Source: Gnetum montanum
Taxonomy: Eukaryota > Streptophyta > Gnetopsida > Gnetales > Gnetaceae
NCBI GenBank assembly: GCA_015680685.1
Contig: MNCI01000177.1
Coordinates: 480,949 to 544,948 of the forward strand
Length of the DNA stretch: 64,000 nt
Direction of reading: 5' to 3'
Below the pieces are notes generated by a model that worked only from the letters and a program-made list of their open reading frames with translations, searched no databases and was not told where the DNA came from. Below, in pieces: positions 1 to 11,356 of this stretch. The first letter of the stretch is position 1. Each line of letters opens with the position of its first letter. Position numbers and translations under genes: made by a program.

Positions 1-1392
1 ACATCAAGTTTGACCCAATATCGGGTAGTCAATATTTGGGTGCTCAAATCTACATATTATGAGGGCATTAATCATGTAAAATGAAGCTCTAGGATTGGTT
101 GGAAGGTTTCAGTTAAGTCCATAGTTCTAGGGAAAGTAAGAAATCATATTTAGGCATTGAAAGTGTTAGAAGATGGAGTCACTAACATTAAAAGCTTTGG
201 AAGATGAAAGAAAAGGGGTATTAGACATATGGTGTGGAATTGATCAATTATATGATAAGGGAGAGTAGTAGATTTAATATTTATGTAGTTTGAAGGTTAA
301 AAATGATGTGGTTGCATCAAACAAGTACAAGTTACAACAACTATACAAGTGGATGCTTCCCAAAGTAGGCTTCAACCCACAATGCCCTTGTATAACCACA
401 CCTAAAAATGTTCATAGGCACAAAAGGGGTGGAATGCAACACATAATTGTGAAACAGAAAACACATGTTAAAACCACCAATTGGAGAAAATTACACTATG
501 TTACACAAATCATAAGTTATGATCATATAGATAGCGAGATGAGATGGATTTTAGAAAGGATTGCAAAAATTGGGATGTGAGATGTCTTACCATAGGCATA
601 ATGAATTATTGTGTGTTATTAATGGTTAAATAATCATTAGCCCTTCTTTCCAAGATTCAAACAAAGTCCATACCATGTTCCTATGACATTGCATTATTTC
701 ATCTCTTTGATTACTGACCATAAGACTATCACTATTTCAAGGAGTAACATCACTTAGCGTTTTTTCCAAGGGAGGAGTTTATTCATGGCACTTCTTTTTT
801 ATTTTTTTTATGATAATATGATAAGCCACTAACCTTTAGGCATGGGTACATATCTTTCCAATGGGACCCTCAGAAATTTAGTCAATGCCCTTTTAGTTTA
901 CTCTTACTTCCATTTTTTATTAGATCTACAAGGATATAATTACAACCTTAGCAACATGATAGAACATATAGAAATGGTCAAAGAGAATCCACAAATCCCC
1001 TTGATGTCACATCCTTCACATTTCCACTTGGTTCTTCACTTTTCTATCTAGGCACCATGATTATGAGTTTATTCTTAGTTTTGGTGATGGAAAAGAATAT
1101 CATTATAACTAAGATAAGAACCTCTTATTAATGGAATGGATGGATGGATGATGTGGCCCCACTATCTAAATAATCAATCCCTCATGGCTTGACAACATAG
1201 AGAAAAGCTCACCTCAATGGGCTACATGATTGTTTTATTCACAAGTGAGATTACTGACAAAGGAAATGAAAAAAAATGTGGAAAACATTGAAAAGGATAG
1301 GAGAAATCTGTATCAAGAAATGAGAAAAGAATAAAAAATTGTAAAAAAAAAAGGATGAAAAACACCTATGAATTCTAAATGTTAGGATGGGG
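1..1392 (-). other. non-coding 3' region of element A
   Basis: No convincing reading frame is present on either strand. By position it corresponds to the non-coding stretch between the post-pol block and the 3' LTR in E2 (57642-59644). Short frames such as 290-580 and 842-1051 show no family motif. Confidence 0.5.
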
Positions 1393-1410
1393 TGTTTCCC
1401 CCATGACTAA
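1393..1410 (-). other. conserved post-pol G-rich block (A)
   Basis: On the minus strand this reads CTTAGTCATGGGGGAAAC. It is the counterpart of the block that follows integrase in E1 and E2. Here it follows gag-derived sequence without a pol. It could be an internal polypurine tract or the C-terminal tail of the polyprotein. Confidence 0.55.
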
Positions 1411-2059
1411 GAATTTGATCATGGTAAGAATTAATAAGTAGATAAGCAAGCTCCATGCATGTGTAAAATAGTGTTAACCTTTCATTTTCAAGCCACTAGG
1501 TGTCTCTTAGATTAGTGGTGGCTTCATAGGAAAGTTTTTGTTCACACACTTAGTTGTTAAATGCACGGTGGATTAGAGTATGAATTGTGTCCATGTTACA
1601 GATTTCTGGCCCACAATTACACCCTTGATAATGATTCAGTATCAATGGAGTCATTTGCCTTCCTAAACTGCTAGATCTATTACTTCTATTGGGTATGGGG
1701 TTAACAATGGATGGTGGCCCTTACATAGGTGCAAAGGACATTGGTTGTGAAAGGAAAAAGCATTGCACTATATTGATATTATGCTAGTTTGGATGATGTG
1801 ATAGGTCCATGAGTGTTGTGCTTCTACTTAGGAGCTATCCTAAAGAAAGAATGTTTCTGAATTTGTAGTGTGAACCTACTAGTATTAGCATGTCTATGCA
1901 CATTCGCAGCACAAGTGGCTTTGGTTTGCTGATGTCGTGGTGTTGAACCTTCCTGTATTGCTAGCAATGGCATGTGATGAGGTGGAGTATGAAAATATCA
2001 AGAATAGGATGGATGGTAAGAGGTGCAAGGTGGTGATCCTTCAGGAGATGTCATGGGTT

Positions 2060-3890
2060 GGTGGTACTCAGGAGAGAGATAGTAGCAATTTGAAGTAGAG
2101 GACATAGAACTAGTTGGAGAAACATGGTGTTGAACATAATATATATGATTTCAGCTGGTAGTAAGCGTAGGGCTAGTTTGGTGATGGTCCTCCCCATGAT
2201 TGTGGGTTTTTCCACTACAGTTGATGATAGTGTTAAGGTTGGTAATAAGTCTCCCTAGGATAGTACAATTGGTTGTGGGACTATTTATAAGTACCATGTG
2301 GAAAAGGAAATTTCTTGGGCATGTGCTTCGGTATGAATTTGGGGTTTAATGAAAAAACCCAATACTCATGTAGATGTGACACAACTAGGCTATGTCTCTT
2401 CAAGTGGTCATATATGTAGATGTCACATCTACCATCTTCATCTATGGTTGAGTCTATAGCCTCACTTTCTTCAGCCTTTTTCCTTGTTTTTTGATAAGTG
2501 TTCCTAGTTGTTTTTTGGTTCTTCTTCCTCCATTTATTATGATTGCCTAGTTTATTTTATGTTACCTTCTCCTCTACATCTTCTATGAAGGTTGTAACTT
2601 TCTCATTTATCCACTCTGACATCCTATCAAACTTTGATTCAAGTTCATCAATAGACTTCTATATTGACAAGGTTCATTGCAAAATCACCTTATCAAGAGT
2701 ATCCTCTTTCTCCGTACCATAAATATGGACCTCTTCCTTTTAAAGAGTTGGGTCTCGATGATATTTCTTAACATTCTCCCATTTGCATAGCTCTCCTTCT
2801 TCTTTTGCACATTCTCAATTAGTTCTCGAATCTAATGGGTTTGTAGCTTGTATAATTGACTTGAAGCATACATCCAAAGGGTCTCCCTTGTTTCATTATG
2901 AAGCCCATCTATGATGTGGAAAAGTTTCTTTTTCTCAGAGAAACCATGGCTTGGACATCCATTCAATAGAGAATAATACTATCTAAGGCCATGTCTAAGG
3001 GTTCACATTGTTCATGTCTCCATTCTTGGATCTATCTCCTAAGGTTGAACATGCTTACATAGGTTTGGTATTTCTCATTGAAGAGTTCTAGCATTGTGGA
3101 CCACCATTAGATTGAATTTGGTTTTAATGGCCTATACCACACTTTGGCTCTATCGAATAGTGTCCTAGAAAAGAGCTTAGTCTTTTGCCACCCACTTTCA
3201 ATGTTGTAGAAGGCACAAGCATCTTGGAAGGCTTGTACATGATGTTATGGATCTGAATCGTAGCCTCTCGCAAATTTAGGGATATTGTTTATATCAAGCC
3301 TACGTGACTTTCCTTGTGATGCCTATGGGGTATCTTAATGGCCTTTGTAATTTTCATTAGGCTTCTAGTGGCCAACAAGGATTCATCATCATCAAACATG
3401 TTATCATGAAAATTTATATTTCTATTCGTTTGATTGTGATGATTTTTTCTATGTTCATTTTGACATCTTTGATTTTTCCCGTGGTTTTGGTTCCTATTCT
3501 TATTTTTATTTTAATGCCAATGATGAGCTTGATCTCTATACCTACATTCATTCTTGTTATAAATAGATGTTGAAGAGAAAGAGGAAGATGAGGAACTGGG
3601 AGAATTACCATGGCTCCTATAGTGTTCCCCAAGGTTCCTTGATTTATCTTTTCTAGATTTTCAGGAGGTCCTAGGCCTTGAGGCCTACCTTGGTCCAAGA
3701 ATTTCTTCATGGCCTCTAGGGTTGTTTTCCTTAGATGAGTTTAGTCCTTGAGTGTTGTCAGTGTGGTCATGAACATATGAAACCCCTACATGAGATTGGT
3801 CACTTCAACTTTCTTCAACATATCTCGTTAGTCCTCAAAGAAATGTTCTCTATATATAATGCATGATTGCTTCCTTGTAAAAGAGACATT
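2060..3890 (-). pseudogene. gag of element A (decayed)
   Basis: The minus-strand frame starts near 3890 with MSLLQ, matching the MPLLQ start of the E3 gag. It continues into the retrotransposon gag domain near 3000-3300, where the WSTMLELFNEKYQ-like segment and the preceding WYR-like segment align with elements C, D and E3. Many stops and frameshifts make it non-functional. Gag would form the virus-like particle in the cytoplasm. Downstream of it I see proline-rich linker remnants (1900-2260) but no recognisable protease. Confidence 0.65.
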
Positions 3891-3995
3891 GTTTTTAGTT
3901 ACTGATGTGTGTGATTTAATATTTTTTGAAAGATATGTCATTAATGTGTTTATAGTGATTGTGTATAATATAACTAATGTAGATAACTAGCACCA

Positions 3996-4013
3996 TCCCT
4001 AACAACAACACCA
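3996..4013 (-). other. primer-binding site of element A
   Basis: Minus strand TGGTGTTGTTGTTAGGGA lies one base inside the 5' LTR. It is a degraded form of the plant tRNA-Asp complement TGGCGCCGTTGCCGGGGA, which is the primer type typical of Athila elements. Confidence 0.55.
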
Positions 4014-4014
4014 A

Positions 4015-4902
4015 TGGTGAGTGGTGAGGTACCCCCTATGCCCAACCATACAAATCATAAGTGTTCACATACAATTTGGTTGAATTCTATGGATGGAACT
4101 AGTTGTACATCTAGATCATTATGTCTTGATCATAGTTTGCTATCTTCCCACTTGGACTAATGGTAGCTTCATCACATATGATTTAGTTCAAAGTGAATCA
4201 TATGATAATTGATGTTGTTTGGCCTTATGCAACTCCTGATGATGATAAATATATTGATTAATTAAGCTAATTAATAGTGGAAAGTAAAGTCTAGAATAGC
4301 CTATGTGTGATGAGTATCTGTTTCCAATCTTTCATACATGCCTTGGACTTTGTGTAACTACTGCTAGAATTACCAAGCATACATCACTAGGCATACTAAA
4401 CGATACATTGCTAGGCTACCAGGTAATTACACTTAAGTGCTTGTGATTAGTCATACTCATCCTGCTTAATGATAGGAATAATAAAGAGCAATAAATAAAA
4501 ACATTAACTAAGGAAAATAGTAAATGATTAAACAATTGAAAGCAATAATAAATCTAAGTGGATGTTGCAATGATGAAAGTAATCTTGATCTTTATTGTCA
4601 GTCATGTAATGCATCCAAGTACATCACAATTAAATAAAAATGTTATACAATCACTTAACATCACATTGCAAGCATGCACTAAAAAAATAGAACTTGAAAT
4701 CAAAAATATCAAAAAGCTATGTAAAATCTATCAACAATATATATCCCAACCATGCACCCCAAGCATGGTATTTATAGGCTAACATAGAAGGGGCGATGTC
4801 AGATGCTCAACATTAGAGGTTGTGCCCCAATTTCAAATACTAGACATTGTAGCCCCAATATTAGATATCTAATATTGAAGTCATGCAAAACATGACTCAT
4901 CA
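4015..4902 (-). repeat. 5' LTR of element A
   Basis: The LTR is about 888 bp. On the minus strand it opens TGATGAGTCATG and ends CACCA, a decayed form of the CATCA end seen in sister LTRs. A TATA-like TATAAATA lies at 4769-4776 (minus strand). The U3 tip (4800-4890) carries inverted GATATC/AATATT repeats. Confidence 0.75.
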
Positions 4903-4927
4903 TATATGATCTATTGATGTTGTTTGG
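4903..4927 (-). repeat. older LTR B, left fragment
   Basis: These 25 bp lie between element A and element C. Joined in thought to 12367 onward they resemble the interior of sister LTRs: compare 4205-4235, which also has ATTGATGTTGTTTGG. They are therefore a sliver of the LTR into which both A and C inserted. Confidence 0.55.
4923..4927. repeat. target-site duplication TTTGG, left copy
   Basis: TTTGG flanks element C on the left and is repeated exactly at 12367-12371. Five bases is the usual length for Ty3/gypsy integrases. Confidence 0.85.
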
Positions 4928-5985
4928 TGATGAGTAGCAAGGTACCCCTACACTCAACCATACGAAACGAGCATAGCACATGTGATCCGGTCGAACTCCG
5001 CAGACTAAATGCCTACATGCCCCATGGAACACTTGGGGTTAATTATTCGTTATCTTTCCAAACTTACTTGTAGTTGTTATGGTGTATGGTTAAGTAAGTC
5101 CGAGGTATATGATTTTTATAGTTTTTATGTGTTTTTCTCCTATGCCAGCAAGGTGAAGGGTTGAGAAACTAGCTAACTCTAACTAAGGACTAAGTCTAAA
5201 TTAACTAGTGTCAGCATCTATTCCCACTTACCGTACATACCCTAAACCGATGCAACCGTGGCTACCAAATGTTAATCATCACCGGGATCACCACGCGTAA
5301 CACACTTGCTCAAAGTGGTCGTACTGAGGCACCTAACTAGGATGAAAGGGTTTAGGAACCTATCTAGCCTAAGTGCGATGAGCAGCTAATTCCTTGACTA
5401 ACCATACACATCTTGGTGCATGACTACCACTGGGATTACCAAGCGTAGATCTTGGATACGCCACTGGGTTACCAAGTAGTCACACTAGATGCTCGTAATC
5501 AAGTCGTACTCATATTGCGTCACGATGAGTAGCCAATTCCTTGACTAACCATACACATCCTTAGATGCTCGTAATCAAGTCGTACTCATACCGCATTACT
5601 AGGAAAACAATAAATAACATTAAATAAAAATCCTATTACATGCACTACAAGGTATATCCAAAAAGCTCGTCTTTATTACTTTACACAACTTTTGTTCAAG
5701 TACAATGTTGCTTGAATAAAGATCCGAACACTTTGGGACTCCTACTACGGGCACATGGAAAATATTCGATCTCTGGAGTGATCAAATTGCCAGAGTTTCC
5801 CTACTTCTAACTCAGGATGAAAAATAAGGGGAGTGCTGCCTCTTATTTATAGATTTGGCGGTGGACCGCGATATCGCAGGGGACAACGCGATATCGCGTA
5901 TGTGATATTGCATGGGATGCGATATCATGACAACCACGATATCACATATGCGATATCGTAGTGCATGCGATATCGCATCTCATCA
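4928..5985 (-). repeat. 3' LTR of element C
   Basis: About 1058 bp, nearly collinear with 11357-12366. It begins TGATGAGATGCG on the minus strand and ends CTCATCA. TATAAATA lies at 5844-5851 (minus strand). The U3 tip (5865-5980) has about eight copies of a GCGATATCGC-like palindrome, against about five in the partner LTR. Confidence 0.85.
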
Positions 5986-5996
5986 TACCTCCATGA
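5986..5996 (-). other. polypurine tract of element C
   Basis: Minus strand TCATGGAGGTA directly precedes the 3' LTR. The same position in E2 reads TTGTGGAGGTA and in the element ending at 19396 TTGTGGGGGTA. It would prime plus-strand DNA synthesis. Confidence 0.65.
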
Positions 5997-7934
5997 CTGA
6001 ATGAAAACTTGTCCTTGAGTTCCTTACAATAATATTGGGAAGGTATAGAATTATTGAGGGGAATGGAACTAATGGGATGACATGTGAACGGATCATCATT
6101 ACAAGACTTGACAAACTAGTGTTCGTGACAACAAGGGTGAACATCTTATTACAATGACATCAGGCCTTAGTTGGTAGCTGAGAAAGAGAGAGAGAAAGAA
6201 GTGTTGCTGCTACTAATGCCAAGATTGTGTCTTCATTGTCCATTCGTAAGCACATCATCGATCTTTCTCCTTGCATAGCTTCTATAGTGCTGCTCCATTC
6301 CATATGTTTGCTCCAGATCTGGTCTGTTGTTGTATGATCGTCATCTGCACACACAACATAGTCTTATATTAGCAAGGGTAAATGAATTTCAATGTAGTTA
6401 TACCTTGCTTCAGTGTAAGTCCATTGGCTTGGTTGTGGTATGGCTAATATGGATCGGGAGATATATTAATGATGACTACCAAAGGTGTAGGGGTTAGGAA
6501 GAAAATCAAAAAAATTCAGGGCTAGGAGAAAATAAAAAAAATTAGGCCCTATACCCCCATGACTAATCGTGAACCTCCAGTAGCATTAGAATGGAGAAAG
6601 AAAAGGAGTAAGAAAAAGAGATAAAAAGGGACAACTGAAAACATTAGTGAGATGGATGTCAAGATGGGATGAACAAAATAATAATTAATTGCAAAATGTT
6701 AAGGGAAAAAACTTAACTAATGAACCAAATAGGAATGTCAGTGGGTCCTCCCCAAAGTAGGCACATGCCCTTAATGCCTTGACAACCCCACATTCAAAGA
6801 GTCCGTAGGCTCCGGGAATGTCAATTGGAATAAGAGTTAAAGTCTTAACCACAAGAATTTACCAAAAAGAAAATAATGCATCTACCAAAATATACACTAA
6901 TGATACAACCGACAATGAGGTGGATAATGGAGAGAAGGATGAAGAGAAAAAAATGGAATGGAATCCCAAGAATAAGATGGTGTATAGCCCCTTGTGTGTT
7001 TTATGATTAATGTGACTTGGCAGATCTCATTCCAACTCCGGCCTCAAACAAACCACTTCCAGTAACTTCGCATCAATGCATTCAGTTAAACCATCCACTT
7101 GGATAATAAGGATGCCTTCCCCAAGAGTCACCATCATTCCGATGAAACAAAGGAGAGAATGGAAAGCGAGAAGGGCCTTAGTTAGAGGGAACACTTTGGG
7201 TTCCATAACCAGTGCGTGTAGCCCAAGTTTATTTTGTCTAAGGGGTGTTCTTTGAATTCTCACTTAGTTCATTTTTTTTTGTGTTTTTTGTGTTTTTTTT
7301 TGTGTTTTGTGTTTTGTGTTTTTATGTGTGAGAACCACACCATGCAAAGACTTCTTCTTTTTATTGTCTCAACTTCCGAAAATTGGGTAACATTAGAACA
7401 GGAAGAAAACTCAAAAAGAAAACATCCAAGCACCCAAGAGAATGACCAACACAAAAGCATCAAGTTCCCTTGAAGTCATACCCTTTTCAATCCTTGAGTC
7501 CTTCCTTAGTTTGAGAAATGCCCAGTCATCGATTCGTTAAAGTTCTTAATTGAAAGAGACTGTACATTTCCAAGCCAAAAGAGATCATAGAACTTGGTGA
7601 ATGGATGGATGAAGTGGACTCATTGCCTACCATATCAAAAGAACATACCTTAGTATCAACATTGTGACTTAAAGGTAAAAACCAAACATTAGCAATCAAT
7701 ATGAAAGCAGTTCATACCATCGTTCCAAACACTTATTGGATGACAAACTTACATGGTGGAACACACACACACGCACACACAAAAAATGAAAAAGTATAAC
7801 GATGTTGTAAAACCAAAACAAGAAAAGTTAAAGAAATTTGTTAAACAAAAATGTGTAAGACAAAAACGTGTAAAACAAAAATGTGTAAAACAAAAACTTA
7901 AAATAACTTAGGGCCCCATATGATTAGCATAGGT
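5997..7934 (-). other. non-coding 3' region of element C
   Basis: No supported gene is present. The part near 7180-7350 is similar to 58370-58470 in E2, including the TGCATGGTGTGGTT segment and the CCCTTAGACAAAATAAAC segment. The T/G-rich run at 7267-7325 is low complexity and produces spurious frames. The tail near 6000-6200 resembles the last 300 bp before the LTRs at 18542 and 59645. A 64-codon frame at 6160-6354 has no recognisable family. Confidence 0.5.
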
Positions 7935-7957
7935 GGCCATCTCCCCCATGACTGAGT
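7935..7957 (-). other. conserved post-pol G-rich block (C)
   Basis: Minus strand CAGTCATGGGGGAGATGGCC lies in a frame reading QLSHGGDGHLC followed by a stop. E2 ends its polyprotein QLSCGRDGQLC followed by a stop (57607-57642). The match shows that C retains sequence from just beyond a lost pol. Confidence 0.7.
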
Positions 7958-8112
7958 TGTAAGAGAGAGATCCAAAATAATGAGCGTTTGTTTGAATTTC
8001 GTAGAAGTGCCCAACCTCTCCCAATTGATGTTCTTAGGTTGAGGGGTGGAAGTTGGCGATGCTCATATTTTAATGTGTCTATGCCTTCGTTGTTAACATG
8101 GGTTTCATTAGT

Positions 8113-8750
8113 TTATTCCATGCATATTTTTCTACTCCTTCTAGTAGCTGTCAACCATGGGGTGTCCACTACTAGTGTGGTTGCTACATACAGGCATCTT
8201 TGTTTCAAAGTTTCATGGGCACACCTGTTACATGGAGGCATTTCCTCCATGTCATCACCTGATGAATCACTGTATGTGATGCATGGAACTTTCCTCTTCT
8301 CGATCTTTCCATAAATTTTTATCTTAGAAATTTCTAAGGAAAGATCACAGATCCTAAGGCATGCGTCTACTGTACTAAGCCATGTCCTTCCCATTATAGT
8401 TGGGAAGTCCCCTTTGTTATTGTTGACTTCAATCACCAGGAAATCAGCTAGGTAAGACCAACCACACATAGTGGTAATAATGTCCTCCACCAATCCCAAG
8501 GGAATGGTAGTGGACTGGTTTGCCAACTCTAATTGAATGTTTCTCTTCTTAAGTTGGGGCAAGTTCCAAGCATGATACATCTCTCGTGAAATTAAGTTAA
8601 CTCTGAAACCTTAGTTAAGAAGAGCCCTATGTGGTTTATTTCTGGCAATTTGGAGATAGATTAAGGGACTCCCAGGGTTAGTTAGTTTCTTGGGAAGGTG
8701 GCCTACCTTGATCCAATCGGTTACGGTATGCGTTAACATAACCGTATGCG
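8113..8750 (-). pseudogene. retropepsin-like protease region of element C
   Basis: The minus-strand translation runs HTVMLTHTVTDWIKVGHLPK, then the active-site region near 8600-8620, then a C-terminal part with PLGLVEDI and IMGRTWLST (8113-8580). It is collinear with the E2 protease at 53930-54540. The flap-proximal IMGR-W motif is typical of Ty3/gypsy proteases. The active-site segment reads LLN-stop-GFRVNLIS, with Asn where Athila proteases have the catalytic Asp of the DLG triplet. The in-frame stop also separates the two halves. The enzyme would have cut Gag inside the particle; this copy looks inactive. Confidence 0.7.
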
Positions 8751-11217
8751 TTAAGCTCTGATTTTGGATGGAAGGGCACTCCGAAGTGTTAGATGGTCGA
8801 GGAGTATACATGGGCTCAACCACTTGTTGTTGCAAGAGTTTGTTTGGGCTTTTGGTTCTGAAGAAGGGTCTTTTCTTTTTACAGTTGTCAGAACCAGCAG
8901 CAAGTTGAATATTTATAGCTCTCGTAGCGTGATATTGCTGCGGTTGAGGAGGAAGTTCCCCTTGCATTGTTGGAGAAAGAGGTGTTATGGGAACTACTTG
9001 TGGAAGAGGTGCAAATGGATTTGGAAGATGCTGTGGGTATGGAGTGTCTCTTGGAGGAGAAGGAGTCTTTCTGAAGTACTCCCAAACTTGGTAGTAACGG
9101 TTGGGGGTTGTGTGACTTATAGAGTCACTTGGAGAAATCGACTGCTGCACATAATATCCATAAGGTTTAGGCTGCTAATAAGGATACTGATGTTTTGGCG
9201 ATGACATCCCCCATGACTGTGGGTATTGCCACTGTTGATGCTGTCCAATAGGCTGTGGTGGAGTTCCACTTGGATAATACGTTAGTGGTTGGTGAAACTA
9301 CCTTAGGTTACCTTGTGGATAAGGTAGCCTTTAGGGTGTTTCTCATTGGTTGAGTCTTAGATTTAGCGCATACACCCCAGACTCTTGTAGATGTGAGATA
9401 ACTGGGCAACATCCCTTAGGATGGTCATAGTGGCATGTCTCACATCCACCGTCATCGTCTGTGTCAAATTCCATAGCCACATCAGAGTTAGTGATTTTCC
9501 CCTTACCCTTGTTATGTGCAAGGCTTAAATCTCTTCACTTTTTCCTACCTTTGTCACTACTTTGTTCTACCTTAGACTCTTCTATGATTTTTAAGACAAT
9601 TTCAATTTTAGAGTCTAAGGAACTCCATACGTCATCTACCTTATCCGCTATTTCTATTATGAGCTTTTGAAGCAGCAATGTCTTTCTATTCACCAACTCT
9701 TCAATTGGTGACTCATCCTCTTCATCACAAAATTTCACTCCTTTCTTTCAAAGAGAGGGATCACGATTGTACTCTTCCACACTTTCCCTTTTTCATAGCT
9801 CACCTTCTTCTTTGCTACTTGTTCCAACAAACTATGAACTTCATGGGCTCTAAGTTGTGAGAGTCTCCCTTGGGCGTAAGTCCCAAGGGTTCTTCTAGTT
9901 TCTTGCCTTAGCCCGTCCACAAACTATGCATATCCATGGCCTGAGCAACGATGTAACAATGTGTAATAGCAGGCCATGGCAACATCCAAGGGTTCATGTG
10001 TACCTTGCTTCTAGCCTTCGATCTGCTTACACAAATTAGACACTCTGGAGTACATTTGATACTTTTCGTTGAACAGTTCTAACATCGTACTCCACCTCCT
10101 AATGGTTTCCGATTCTAAAGATCGGTACCAGCTCTCTACTTCCTTGATGAGTGTCCTTGGGAACAACTTAAGTTTTTTCCACTCATTTTCTATATTCTGC
10201 AAGGGACAGGCATCATGGAATGCCTGTAAATGATTTTGTAGATTTGCATTGTATCCCCCTTCAAATCGTGGGATGTTGTTCATGTCTAAGCATTTGATCT
10301 GACTATCTTTTAAATGCCTTGTGGAAATCCTAACAGCCTCTGTTATGTCAAGCATACTTCGAGTTGCGAGTAGGGGCTTGTCATGATCATCTCTTTCATG
10401 ACGCATGCGATGTCTTCGTTGTTCCCTAATTTGCCTATGTCCTCTCAACTTTCTCATCGAGGTCTTTCATTTTTTCTACCTTTATCCTCTCTATTGTGCT
10501 CTTCATGATTGTGCCCTGATGTGGAAGGAGAGGGTGAGTGATGTGAAGAAGGGGAAGAAGAAAGAACCATTGCCATGACGATGTTTTTTTCCTTCTCTTT
10601 GGCTGCTTCAGCCTTGATTGTGGTGATGATCAAAGTGCCCATCCTTAGCATGAGTTGTTGTTCCTTCTGTGAATAATTGGTGTTCACGGGCATCAGAAAC
10701 AATGTTATGTATCGTTGATCATAGGTTCTGATGCCTTACCTCCTCACCATCATTCGAAGGGGAAAAATCATTTGTTAAAGAACCCGTTATAAAGGGTTCC
10801 TCATCTCCTATTTCACTAAGGACATGTGGGACCTTGCCCTTCAATAGTGCATGTTGACTCTCTTGCCTTAAGTCCCTCATACATTGTGCATTTGTGAGAT
10901 AATAATCCCTCATGTCAAAATTATCTGCAACGTATTCAGCAAATAGTTCTTGCATGCCAGTCTGTGCCAAGGCACAGAAGAGCATGTTAGGGACTGATCG
11001 ATCTGGGGTTAACATGATGTTACCTTGCAAATCTCTCCAGCGCATCTGTTCATCTTGATGGAGAATAAAAGTAAAGTTGGGAATATACTCATCGAGATGA
11101 GTATATGTCATGTTATATTGTTGAGGAATTGGCTAATTTTGGTTATGTGTTTTATGTTGCCGACTGTCTCGTGTATGGTCCTTAGGTGGTGAGTTGCTCT
11201 TATGAGAAGAAGACATT
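8751..11217 (-). pseudogene. gag and proline-rich linker of element C
   Basis: The minus-strand frame begins MSSSHKSNSPPKDHTRD at 11217 and meets one early TAG. It then stays open for 130 codons (10719-11111), a C-specific N-terminal region of unknown role. The core gag domain lies at 10011-10457, with RFEGGYNANLQNHLQAFHDA, LKLFPRTLIKEVESWYRSLE and RRWSTMLELFNEKYQMYSRV. The following segment (9700-9920) has RRTLGTYAQGRLSQLRAHEV. A Gln/Pro-rich linker (8800-9230) leads to the protease. Scattered stops and frameshifts break it. It is the best preserved gag core on the minus strand. Confidence 0.75.
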
Positions 11218-11337
11218 ATTATCGGTGTGCTAAATTTACCGTGATATAATTTTTATCTTGATTAACCTGAAGGTTCATTAAGGCTCACAATGATTTGAAT
11301 GATATCCTTATGTTCTAATTGGCATACAAACACTTAG

Positions 11338-11355
11338 TCCCTGGCAACAGTGCCA
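11338..11355 (-). other. primer-binding site of element C
   Basis: Minus strand TGGCACTGTTGCCAGGGA differs from the plant tRNA-Asp complement TGGCGCCGTTGCCGGGGA at three sites. All three are transitions, as expected from methylated-cytosine decay. It lies one base inside the 5' LTR. Confidence 0.8.
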
Positions 11356-11356
11356 A

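Larger units (their letters stand above)
1..4902 (-). mobile_element. LTR element A, Athila/Tat-like, pol-less, 3' end off window
   Basis: This is a reverse-strand Ty3/gypsy element. Read from right to left it has a 5' LTR, a degenerate tRNA-Asp-type primer-binding site, a decayed gag, a G-rich block that follows pol in related elements, and a long non-coding 3' region that leaves the window. I find no RT, RNase H or integrase motif between gag and that block, so the copy appears to be gag-only. Its gag is closest to that of element D (19397-23090). It inserted in an older LTR whose remains begin at 4903. The 3' LTR must lie left of base 1. Confidence 0.75.

Noticed and set aside
5865-5980. 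GATATC repeats as a possible replication origin or protein-binding iteron set.
   Set aside because: They lie at the U3 tip of an LTR and recur in both LTRs of element C and in E3.
8764-9204. A 146-codon plus-strand frame rich in Arg and Trp.
   Set aside because: It is the antisense of the element C gag-protease linker, which has family motifs on the minus strand.
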